Source of the DNA: Lacinutrix sp. | GTDB lineage: Bacteria > Bacteroidota > Bacteroidia > Flavobacteriales > Flavobacteriaceae | NCBI RefSeq assembly: GCF_029238095.1 | Contig: NZ_JAQWGS010000015.1 | Span: 1-64,000 of the forward strand | Reading direction: 5' to 3' | DNA length: 64,000 nt | Part shown: positions 20,804-28,995 of the stretch, one piece after another | Numbering within the stretch: position 1 is the stretch's first letter | Layout: the number at the start of each line of letters is the position of its first letter | Position numbers and translations under genes: made by a program | The notes under the pieces: model-generated | Database searches by the model: none | The model's input: the letters and a program-made list of their open reading frames with translations, nothing else | What the model was told of the DNA's origin: nothing

Positions 20804-22891
20804 TTAATAATTAAGTAATGCTTCAATTTTAACTTTCACTTTTTCTGTAGATGGTATCATTGTTTCTTCTAAAGTAGAATTTAAAGGAATTGCAGGCATA
20901 TTTTCACTACCAATAGTCATTACTGGTGCATCTAGGTATTTAAAACAGTCTTCTTGAATTTTTCCTGCTAAAGCTCTTGCAAAACTATTATTCGAAGGCT
21001 CTTCTGTAACCACTAAACATTTACCAGTTTTTTTAACAGATTTCATTACAGTGTCTTCATCTAACGGAAACAATGTTCTTAAATCTATAACTTCTATTTG
21101 GTCTTGCATTTCTAGTGCTTCTGAAGCATTTATTGCCCAATGCACTCCCATTCCGTAAGTAACAATAGTAAGTGTTTCTAAATCGTCTTGTTTCCATATT
21201 TCTTGTAACACCCAAGCTTTACCAAAAGGCAATACATAATCTTCACTTGGCTCAACAGATGTTGCACCTTGTGTTCCTGGTACTTTAGACCAATACAAAC
21301 CTTTATGTTCTAGAATCACTACAGGATTTGGATCGTGATATGCAGCCTTCATTAAGCCTTTTAAATCTGCTCCATTACTAGGATAGGCTATTTTTATACC
21401 TCGAATATTGGTGATTACACTTTCTACAGAAGATGAATGATAAGGTCCACCACTTCCATAAGCACCTATTGGTACTCGAAGAATCATAGAAACTGGCCAT
21501 TTTCCGTTAGACAAGTAACAACTTCTACTTACTTCTGTAAATAACTGATTTAATCCTGGCCAAATATAATCTGCAAATTGCACCTCAACAATTGGTTTTA
21601 ATCCAACAGCACTCATACCAACGGTAGAACCAACAATAAAGGCTTCTTGAATTGGAGTATTAAAAACGCGATCGTCACCAAATTTTTGAGCCAGTGTTGC
21701 TGCTTCTCTAAAAACACCACCAAGTCTTCCTCCAACATCTTGACCATAAAGTAAACATTCTTTATGCGCTCTCATTAATTCTTCAACTGCAAATAAGGCG
21801 CAATCTACCATGACCACTTTATCTGCTCCTTCAGGTGCTCTTGTTCCTTTTTCTTCTGTGATTGGTGTTGGTACAAAATCGTATGTAAATAAATCCTCAG
21901 GTTTTGGATCTTCAGCTTTTAGCGCTTTTTCAAAATCTGATTGTACTTTTGCTTTCGCGAAATTTTCTATGTCGTTAATCTCACTTTTCGAAAATCCAGC
22001 ATCTAATAACTGTTGTTTTATTACTGGATATGGATCTCTAGATCTTGCTTCGTCTAAATCGTCGCGATACCATTCCATGCGCACACCAGAAGTGTGATGA
22101 TTAAGTAACGGTACTTTTGCATGTACTAAAAAAGGTCTGCGTTCTGTACGTATTGTTTTTATAACTTTTTCTAGTGCTTCGTAACTTTCTGTAAAATTTG
22201 CACCATCTATAGAAATGGCCTCTAAACCATGAAATCCTTGAGCGTACTCAAAAGCATTTTGTGCTCTGGTTTCGGCAGCATTTGCGCTAATATCCCAACC
22301 GTTATCTTGTACTAAATATAAAATAGGCATTTGTTTTAAAGCTGCCATTTGAAATGCTTCTGCTATTTCTCCTTCGGTTACTGATGCATCTCCTAAAGAA
22401 CAAACGGTTATTGGTTTCAAAGAGTTATCGACTGCGCTCGAACTAACAGGATCGGAATCAAGAGAATAATCGTCTAAACCTTGTAGTTCCTTATACTGCA
22501 TTCCCATAGCCACCCCTGTTGCTGGAATGGCTTGCATACCTGTTGCTGATGATTGATGCGGAATTTTAGGCTTATCATCATCCTTTAAACTTGGGTGGCT
22601 ATAATAGGTTCTTCCTCCGGAAAACGGATCTTCTTTTTTTGCTAATAATTGCAACATTAAATCGTAAGGTTCTAAACCGAATGATAATAACATGGCGTCG
22701 TCTCTATAATACGGAAACGCATAATCTTGAGGTAACAATTGTAATCCTAAGGCTATTTGAATAGCCTCATGACCACGAGATGTTGCATGTACATATTTTG
22801 AAACTTGCTTAAAATTAGCTTCGTATAATTCTGCCATTGCTTTTGCTGTGCAGAGTTTTAAAAATCCTTTTTCTAATATATCTTTCATCAT
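20804..22891 (-). CDS. 2-oxoacid dehydrogenase E1 component, alpha and beta subunits fused (branched-chain type)
   Basis: E1-alpha TPP region (TVCSLGDASVTEGEIAEAFQMAALKQMPILYLVQDNGWDIS) followed by E1-beta (LLYGQDVGGRLGGVF, FNTPIQEAFIVGSTVGMSAVGLKPIVEVQFADYIWPG); start trimmed to MMKDILEKGF. Confidence 0.9.
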   Translation of the reverse strand: MMKDILEKGFLKLCTAKAMAELYEANFKQVSKYVHATSRGHEAIQIALGLQLLPQDYAFPYYRDDAMLLSFGLEPYDLMLQLLAKKEDPFSGGRTYYSHPSLKDDDKPKIPHQSSATGMQAIPATGVAMGMQYKELQGLDDYSLDSDPVSSSAVDNSLKPITVCSLGDASVTEGEIAEAFQMAALKQMPILYLVQDNGWDISANAAETRAQNAFEYAQGFHGLEAISIDGANFTESYEALEKVIKTIRTERRPFLVHAKVPLLNHHTSGVRMEWYRDDLDEARSRDPYPVIKQQLLDAGFSKSEINDIENFAKAKVQSDFEKALKAEDPKPEDLFTYDFVPTPITEEKGTRAPEGADKVVMVDCALFAVEELMRAHKECLLYGQDVGGRLGGVFREAATLAQKFGDDRVFNTPIQEAFIVGSTVGMSAVGLKPIVEVQFADYIWPGLNQLFTEVSRSCYLSNGKWPVSMILRVPIGAYGSGGPYHSSSVESVITNIRGIKIAYPSNGADLKGLMKAAYHDPNPVVILEHKGLYWSKVPGTQGATSVEPSEDYVLPFGKAWVLQEIWKQDDLETLTIVTYGMGVHWAINASEALEMQDQIEVIDLRTLFPLDEDTVMKSVKKTGKCLVVTEEPSNNSFARALAGKIQEDCFKYLDAPVMTIGSENMPAIPLNSTLEETMIPSTEKVKVKIEALLNY
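22428..22450 (-). repeat. Intragenic copy of a TGTyAgTTCGAGCGCAGTCGA-type interspersed repeat
   Basis: tcgactgcgctcgaactaacagg inside E1 gene, encoding ...DPVSSSAVD... Confidence 0.5.
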
Positions 22892-22894
22892 ATC

Positions 22895-22919
22895 TGTCAT
22901 TTCTACAAAAGCAGAAATC
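22895..22919 (+). repeat. Short interspersed palindromic repeat just upstream of the E1 start
   Basis: tgtcatttctacaaaagcagaaatc. Confidence 0.55.
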
Positions 22920-23079
22920 AATTTTACTTATTATTTTGATTGCGTCTGCGATAAGGATTACTCATCTATAATATTTTATAAATAGAAATTTGTGAGTGTT
23001 CCACAATTGAGACTTTGTTGAAGCTCCTCGAAGAGAGCGACTGCCGAAAGCCTGACCTTTAGGTAACTCCAAAATTATC

Positions 23080-24147
23080 CTAAGCTAATTCGTTTTTAAC
23101 TGTTGTCATCCAATTAAATTTATCTTCAATCTTACCTGTTTTAATTGCATTTAAGGTGTTATTAACATCAAGACCAACTGGACTTTCGTTAGACACATGA
23201 ATGGTTTTGTCTCCTACTCCAATCTCTTGAATATAGGCTATACCAACTGCTGTTCCTGTACCAAAAGCTTCTTCTAAAGTTCCTTTTTGTGATGCTTCTT
23301 CAATTTCGTCTATTGTAACAGCGCGTTCTATTACATTGAAACCTTTATCTTTTAAAACAGAGATAACGCTTAGCCTGGTAATTCCATCTAGTATAGAACC
23401 GTCTCGTTTTGGTGTAATAAATTCTCCATTAATTTTAAAGAAAATATTCATGGTTCCTACTTCTTGAATGTATTTATGCTCCACTGCATCTAACCATAGT
23501 ACTTGATCGTAACCTTTTGCTTTTGCTAACTCAGTTGGACGAATTGCAGCTGCATAATTACCAGCTGCTTTAGCTTCACCAGTTCCTCCATTAGCTGCAC
23601 GTATGTACTCCTTTTCAGCCCACAATTTTATGCGTTTACTAAAAAATGGTCCTGCTGGAGATGCCATAATTATAAACTTAAAATGTGTAGCAGCTCTCAT
23701 GCCAATAAAAGGCTCGTCTGCATACATAAATGGTCTTAAATAGAGTGCGCTTCCGTCTAGTGGTGGAATCCAATTACGTTCTAAATCTACTAATTGTTTT
23801 AAGCCCTCTACAAATAAGTCTTGAGGAAAATCTGGCATTCCCATTCTATCTGCACTTGCATTTAATCGTGCTGCATTTTTATCTGCTCTAAACAACATTG
23901 GATTGCCTTCTGTATCTACAGTTGCTTTCATGCCTTCAAAAATGGCTTGACCATAATGTAAAGCCATTGCTGCTGGATGTGTTGGTATTAGTGCTAATGG
24001 TTCTATTCTTGGATTAATCCAATCTCCATTATCGTAATCACAAATAAACATATGATCTGTGAAAGTTATACCTAATGGAATATTATTAAAGTCGATATTG
24101 TCAACTTTTGAGTGTTCTACTTTGGTTACTGAAATGTTATGTTTCAT
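23080..24147 (-). CDS. ilvE: Branched-chain amino acid aminotransferase
   Basis: HYGQAIFEGMKA, SALYLRPFMYADEP, AAGNYAAAIRPTELAKAKGYDQVLWLDAVEHKYIQEVGTMNIFF. Confidence 0.94.
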   Translation of the reverse strand: MKHNISVTKVEHSKVDNIDFNNIPLGITFTDHMFICDYDNGDWINPRIEPLALIPTHPAAMALHYGQAIFEGMKATVDTEGNPMLFRADKNAARLNASADRMGMPDFPQDLFVEGLKQLVDLERNWIPPLDGSALYLRPFMYADEPFIGMRAATHFKFIIMASPAGPFFSKRIKLWAEKEYIRAANGGTGEAKAAGNYAAAIRPTELAKAKGYDQVLWLDAVEHKYIQEVGTMNIFFKINGEFITPKRDGSILDGITRLSVISVLKDKGFNVIERAVTIDEIEEASQKGTLEEAFGTGTAVGIAYIQEIGVGDKTIHVSNESPVGLDVNNTLNAIKTGKIEDKFNWMTTVKNELA

Positions 24148-24157
24148 GATATTACTT

Positions 24158-24751
24158 TTACAATAAATTGTTTATTTTTCGTTTTATCTTATTAATCACA
24201 TTAAAGCTAAGTACATCGCTTATGTATTCTACTTTTCCATTTTGATCAATAATAATATTATATGGATAATGCGGTATTTTGAATTTCTCAACTATTGACA
24301 TGCCATTTGGTACAACTTTGAAGTCTAGTTTATTTGTTTTTAAAAAATTTTGAAGTGCATTTTTATCATTCCATGAAACCGCAATAAATTCTACTGGTTT
24401 AGATTTAAAATCAGCTTTTAGGGCATTTAAATCTGGAAACTCTTCAACACAAGGTTTACATTGAATAAACCAAAAATTAATAACAACTATTTTACCTTTT
24501 AGACTTTGCGAAGTGTGTTTAATTCCATTTATATCTTCAAAAGATAAATCATCAATTATACTTCCGTTTATTTCTTTTCGTAGTTCTTTATTCTTGTTTT
24601 TCTGAATTTTATATTTTTCAGTTAACGCTTTGTTCTTTGCTTTTTGTTGCTCTTTTGTAAGCTCTTTTTTTGAACTTATATTTCCTGTTTGAGAGAAGGC
24701 ACTAATTAGAATTGCATAAAAGGCAATAAACAAAATTGATTTAAGTTTCAT
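24158..24751 (-). CDS. TlpA-like thioredoxin-fold protein
   Basis: Signal peptide; GKIVVINFWFIQCKPCVEEFPDLNALKADF. Confidence 0.85.
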   Translation of the reverse strand: MKLKSILFIAFYAILISAFSQTGNISSKKELTKEQQKAKNKALTEKYKIQKNKNKELRKEINGSIIDDLSFEDINGIKHTSQSLKGKIVVINFWFIQCKPCVEEFPDLNALKADFKSKPVEFIAVSWNDKNALQNFLKTNKLDFKVVPNGMSIVEKFKIPHYPYNIIIDQNGKVEYISDVLSFNVINKIKRKINNLL

Positions 24752-24766
24752 AATTTTTTTTATGTA

Positions 24767-26065
24767 TTAAATCTTTCTATCCATATCAAACTGTTCGAAA
24801 TAATCTGCCACGCGACGTACAAAACTTCCTCCTAAAAAACCATCAACTACACGATGGTCGAAAGAAAGCGATAAGTACATCATGCTTCTAATCGCTATTT
24901 CATCTCCTTTTTCTGTAGTAATAACTTCAGGACGTTTTTTTATGATTCCTAAAGCGAGAATAGCTACTTCTGGCTGATTAATAATTGGTGTTCCCATAAC
25001 GCTTCCAAAAGTTCCTACATTAGAAATCGTGAATGTGCTTCCCTGAATGTCATCAGCTTTTAAATTATTCTCTCTGGCTTTGTTGGCCAATTCATTGACG
25101 TTTTCGGCTAACGTTTTTAAATCTTTGGTGTCTGCATTTTTAACCACTGGTACAATTAAATTTCCACTTGGTAATGCAGTAGCCATACCAATATTAACAT
25201 CTTCTTTTACAATAATATTTTTACCATCGACTGACGCATTAATATTTGGAAAATCTTTGACGGCTTTAGCAACAGCTTCAACAAATAGAGGTGTAAATGT
25301 TAGGCGTTCACCATATTTGTCTTGAAAAGCAACTTTATTAGCATTTCGCCAATTTACCATATTGGTTAAATCTGCTTCCACATAAGCCGTAACATGAGGT
25401 GAGGTGTGTTTTGAATACACCATATGATCTGCAATCATTTGTCGCATACGATCCATCTCAATCACTTTACCTTTTCCTTTATCGAATTTTAATTGCGGAA
25501 TACGATAAGCTGTAGGATCTTGTTGTGCAACTGGTTGTGCAAATTTATATGGTCGTCCTTCTTCTATATACTGAAAAACATCGCTTTTACGTAATCTACC
25601 TTCATTTCCTGTTGCTGGAATTCTAGCTAATTCTTCAAAACTAATATGATGCTCTTTTGCAATTTTTATGATTAATGGTGAAAAGAAAGCATTTGAATTT
25701 GAGACACTAAACTGATTTGAAGTAGTAACAGGATTTGGCTTTGGTTTCTTTAACGTTTTTGCTTTTTCGGAAGATTTTTTTTCAAGCTTTTTGTTAGTTT
25801 CTTTTTTAGTGTTTTTTACTTCACCATCTATTTTAATGATAGCTAAAGGCTCTCCTATTTTAATAACAGCGTTAGCTTCGTATAAAATTTCTTCAATAAT
25901 TCCAGAAACAGTTGAAGGCACTTCAGAATCGACTTTATCTGTTGCTACTTCTAAAAGCATTTCATCTTCTTCAATGGTATCACCAACATTTTTAAACCAT
26001 GTAATAATGGCTGCTTCTGTAATACTCTCACCCAATTTGGGCATTTTGAATTCGTATCTCGACAT
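24767..26065 (-). CDS. 2-oxoacid dehydrogenase E2 (dihydrolipoamide acyltransferase)
   Basis: Lipoyl domain (VATDKVDSEVPSTVSG), peripheral subunit-binding domain (ARIPATGNEGRLRKSDVFQYI), catalytic SFDHRVVDGFLGG. Confidence 0.93.
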   Translation of the reverse strand: MSRYEFKMPKLGESITEAAIITWFKNVGDTIEEDEMLLEVATDKVDSEVPSTVSGIIEEILYEANAVIKIGEPLAIIKIDGEVKNTKKETNKKLEKKSSEKAKTLKKPKPNPVTTSNQFSVSNSNAFFSPLIIKIAKEHHISFEELARIPATGNEGRLRKSDVFQYIEEGRPYKFAQPVAQQDPTAYRIPQLKFDKGKGKVIEMDRMRQMIADHMVYSKHTSPHVTAYVEADLTNMVNWRNANKVAFQDKYGERLTFTPLFVEAVAKAVKDFPNINASVDGKNIIVKEDVNIGMATALPSGNLIVPVVKNADTKDLKTLAENVNELANKARENNLKADDIQGSTFTISNVGTFGSVMGTPIINQPEVAILALGIIKKRPEVITTEKGDEIAIRSMMYLSLSFDHRVVDGFLGGSFVRRVADYFEQFDMDRKI

Positions 26066-26067
26066 AA

Positions 26068-26664
26068 TTATTTTTTCATAAAATCTCGAAGCGTTTTATA
26101 AACATCTTCTTGAATTTTCATATTTTCGGGCACTTCTCTTAAAGGCTCAACTTCTTTTAAACTTTCGTGACAATCTCTAGGTAATTGTTGGTATAATTGC
26201 GTGCCTTTGGTTTTCCAAGCCAACATATCATCACTAACTTGTTTAATCACTTTTGCTGGATTGCCAACTACTAAGCTTCGTTTAGGAATAATAGTTTCGG
26301 CTTTTACAAATGCCATTGCTCCAACTATACTTTCATCTCCAATTTCAGCATCGTCCATAATTACGGTGTTCATTCCAATTAAGCAATTTCTACCTAGATT
26401 GGCACCATGAATTATTGCGCCATGACCAACATGCGCACTTTCTTTAAGTGTTATCGATTTTCCTGGAAACATATGCACTGTACAGTTTTCTTGGATATTT
26501 ACACCATCTTTTATAATAATTTGTCCCCAATCACCACGAATCGCAGCTCCAGGACCTATATAACAGTTTTTACCAATAATTACATTTCCAGTTACTGCTG
26601 CCAAAGGATGAACGAAACTAGATTCGTGTACAACTGGTGTAAAGCCTTTAAAACTGTAAATCAT
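26068..26664 (-). CDS. paaY: Gamma-carbonic-anhydrase-like hexapeptide protein, PaaY-like
   Basis: Left-handed beta-helix repeats (GAAIRGDWGQIIIKDGVNIQENCTVHMFPG, HVGHGAIIHGANLGRNCLIGMNTVIMDDAEIG); next to paa genes. Confidence 0.8.
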   Translation of the reverse strand: MIYSFKGFTPVVHESSFVHPLAAVTGNVIIGKNCYIGPGAAIRGDWGQIIIKDGVNIQENCTVHMFPGKSITLKESAHVGHGAIIHGANLGRNCLIGMNTVIMDDAEIGDESIVGAMAFVKAETIIPKRSLVVGNPAKVIKQVSDDMLAWKTKGTQLYQQLPRDCHESLKEVEPLREVPENMKIQEDVYKTLRDFMKK

Positions 26665-26665
26665 T

Positions 26666-27418
26666 TTATTTAAATCCTTTTAATTTTTCTTTTGTAAAAT
26701 CAGAAAGCACCAACCTTCCACTTGTTGCTGCACGTTCTGCCAATAACTCATCCCAATCATCAGTACCTATCCAGAAGACTTTTTTCATTTCCAACATCGC
26801 TTCGGTATTGTACGTACACAAATGCTCTGCCGTTGTTTTTACAGCTTCATCAAGTGCTTCTGTAGTGTCATAAACATGAGTGAATAAACCTTTTTGTTTT
26901 GCCCATTCTGCAGGATAAAACGAATTGGCATCTATAGCTATTTGTGACATTGCACTTAATCCCATTTTACGCTCTATTGCAGGACCAACAACAAAAGGGC
27001 CTATACCAATATTAAGCTCACTCAATTTAATTGCTGCAAATTTTGTTGCCATACAATAATCTGTTGATGCTGCTAATCCAACGCCTCCACCAACAGTTTT
27101 TCCTTGAATGCGTCCAATTATAAATTTTGGGCATTTACGCATCGCGTTTATAACGTTTGCAAATCCTGAAAAGAAAACCTTTCCTGTTGCTGCATCGTCT
27201 ATACTAATTAATTCTTCGAAGCTTGCTCCTGCACAAAAGGTTCTATCTCCTCCACTTTTTAATACAATGACTTTAATAGTATCGTTTTGTCCTGCTTCAG
27301 TAATTGTGTTTGCTAATTTTGCTAATACATCTCCTGGTAATGAGTTGTGAGCAGGATGAAAGAATTCTATATAACCTACTTCGTTTTCTATTTCTATTGT
27401 TACGTATGGATTACTCAT
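26666..27418 (-). CDS. Enoyl-CoA hydratase/isomerase (PaaF candidate)
   Basis: DRTFCAGASFEEL, GRIQGKTVGGGVGLAASTDYCMAT crotonase motifs. Confidence 0.85.
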   Translation of the reverse strand: MSNPYVTIEIENEVGYIEFFHPAHNSLPGDVLAKLANTITEAGQNDTIKVIVLKSGGDRTFCAGASFEELISIDDAATGKVFFSGFANVINAMRKCPKFIIGRIQGKTVGGGVGLAASTDYCMATKFAAIKLSELNIGIGPFVVGPAIERKMGLSAMSQIAIDANSFYPAEWAKQKGLFTHVYDTTEALDEAVKTTAEHLCTYNTEAMLEMKKVFWIGTDDWDELLAERAATSGRLVLSDFTKEKLKGFK

Positions 27419-28938
27419 TATTGTTGTGTACTTAATTCTTTAATTTTTTTAATATAGTTTTTTGATGTTTTCATATCTGGATTTAACTCCAATGCTTTTT
27501 TGAAACTTATTAAAGCATTTTTATAGTCTTCGGTAATAAAATAGGCTTCACCTAAACTGTCATAAATATTGGCATTTTCAGGAAACTCTTCAGTTAAAAA
27601 CTTAAAAACTGCAATCGATTTTTGATACTCTTTATCATTCAATAAATCGTAACCAAAATTATTTAAATCTCTTACAGCAAAGTGATAGGTCACAGTATCA
27701 CTTTTTAAGGTTCTAAAATTCTGATACGCTTTTTTTGGGTTTTCATTAAAATCCTTTCTAAATACAGAAGACAAGTCGAGTTTAGGGTATTTAATTACCA
27801 TTGGTTCAATATCTCTAAAGAATAGTAATTCCCAATCTCGCATAGCTTGATCTGAGGTGTTATTTACCATTACAATAATGCCGTAATTAGAATCTGGACA
27901 AATCAATATTCCACTTTGAATTCTATTAGAAGTTCCTGTTTTTGAATAATAACAACCTTCCTCTTCAGCAAAACCTATACTTTGCCATAAGTATCCTATT
28001 TGTTCATCGTCATCTGGATCTGTAAACAATACACGTGAGGCTTCTTTTATCCATGGCCCGTTTTTATTATCAATTAGATACTGCATATATTTAGCCAAAT
28101 CTGGTAATGTAGAAATCGCACCACCAGCTGCACCATAAACTGGGTCATGATCTATTGGTGCTAACACTTCTCCTTTATAACCTTTAACTAATCGGTATTT
28201 GTAATTTTGAGAGTATTGTAGATATGTATCATTCATTCCTAGTTCTTTAAAAAAAGCATCCATTTGCATCTTGAAAGGCTTCTTATTTACATTTTCTAGA
28301 ATATGTGCCAATAACTCAGGACCAACTGAATTATATGCGAAAACTGTTCCTGGTTTTTTATCTACCTCAACCGTTTTAAGCTCTTCCAATAAATCGTCTA
28401 TGGAGTAGGAATCTGTTTTATAATCGTAGGTTCCGCTTGTTACTTTATTACTAATAGCTTCAAAGCCTTTTGTGTGTTTATTTTTTAATCCCATACTGTG
28501 TGTTAAAAGGTGTTTTACAGTAATGGGATGCCCTTCGAATTCAAGATTTGGATAATTACCTTTTAAATACTTTCGGATATCGTCATCTAAACCAATTTTA
28601 CCAATCAAAACAGCCTTTGCTACTAAAGACCCAGTGAATGTTTTAGTTATAGATGCTATTTCGTAGAGTGAGCTATCGTTAGGCTTATTGTTGTCCTCTT
28701 TATCAATTTCACCATAATAGTTTTGATACATTTCACCATCTTTATAAATGGCTATTGCAAATGAATTAGCATTGCCTTTTTGGATGCTATTCTCTGCAAA
28801 ACCGTCAACAAGATTTGTAAGTTTATTAAACGCATCTTTTGCTGAATCTTCAGAAATGTTTACCTTTTTTTCTGAATTGCAGCTAAAAATAGTTAGGCCA
28901 AATAGTGTAATATATGTGATTTTTTTTATCAAATTCAT
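27418..28938 (-). CDS. Serine beta-lactamase-like hydrolase with C-terminal TPR
   Basis: Lipobox (LTIFSC), SITKTFTG (SxxK), YNSVGPELLAHI (YxN), TPR-like C-terminus. Confidence 0.85.
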   Translation of the reverse strand: MNLIKKITYITLFGLTIFSCNSEKKVNISEDSAKDAFNKLTNLVDGFAENSIQKGNANSFAIAIYKDGEMYQNYYGEIDKEDNNKPNDSSLYEIASITKTFTGSLVAKAVLIGKIGLDDDIRKYLKGNYPNLEFEGHPITVKHLLTHSMGLKNKHTKGFEAISNKVTSGTYDYKTDSYSIDDLLEELKTVEVDKKPGTVFAYNSVGPELLAHILENVNKKPFKMQMDAFFKELGMNDTYLQYSQNYKYRLVKGYKGEVLAPIDHDPVYGAAGGAISTLPDLAKYMQYLIDNKNGPWIKEASRVLFTDPDDDEQIGYLWQSIGFAEEEGCYYSKTGTSNRIQSGILICPDSNYGIIVMVNNTSDQAMRDWELLFFRDIEPMVIKYPKLDLSSVFRKDFNENPKKAYQNFRTLKSDTVTYHFAVRDLNNFGYDLLNDKEYQKSIAVFKFLTEEFPENANIYDSLGEAYFITEDYKNALISFKKALELNPDMKTSKNYIKKIKELSTQQ

Positions 28939-28970
28939 TTGTGAATAATAATTACAAGGTATAAATTTTA

Positions 28971-28995
28971 GATTCCTGCCTTCTCAGGAATTACA
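28971..28995 (-). repeat. Short interspersed palindromic repeat overlapping the paaZ stop codon
   Basis: gattcctgccttctcaggaattaca. Confidence 0.6.

Noticed and set aside
21810-22097. Antisense ORFs over the E1, E2, thiolase, iadA and DcuC genes (several in the track)
   Set aside because: Low-GC genes commonly open the complementary frame; Ser/Thr/Pro-rich translations are typical of artefacts
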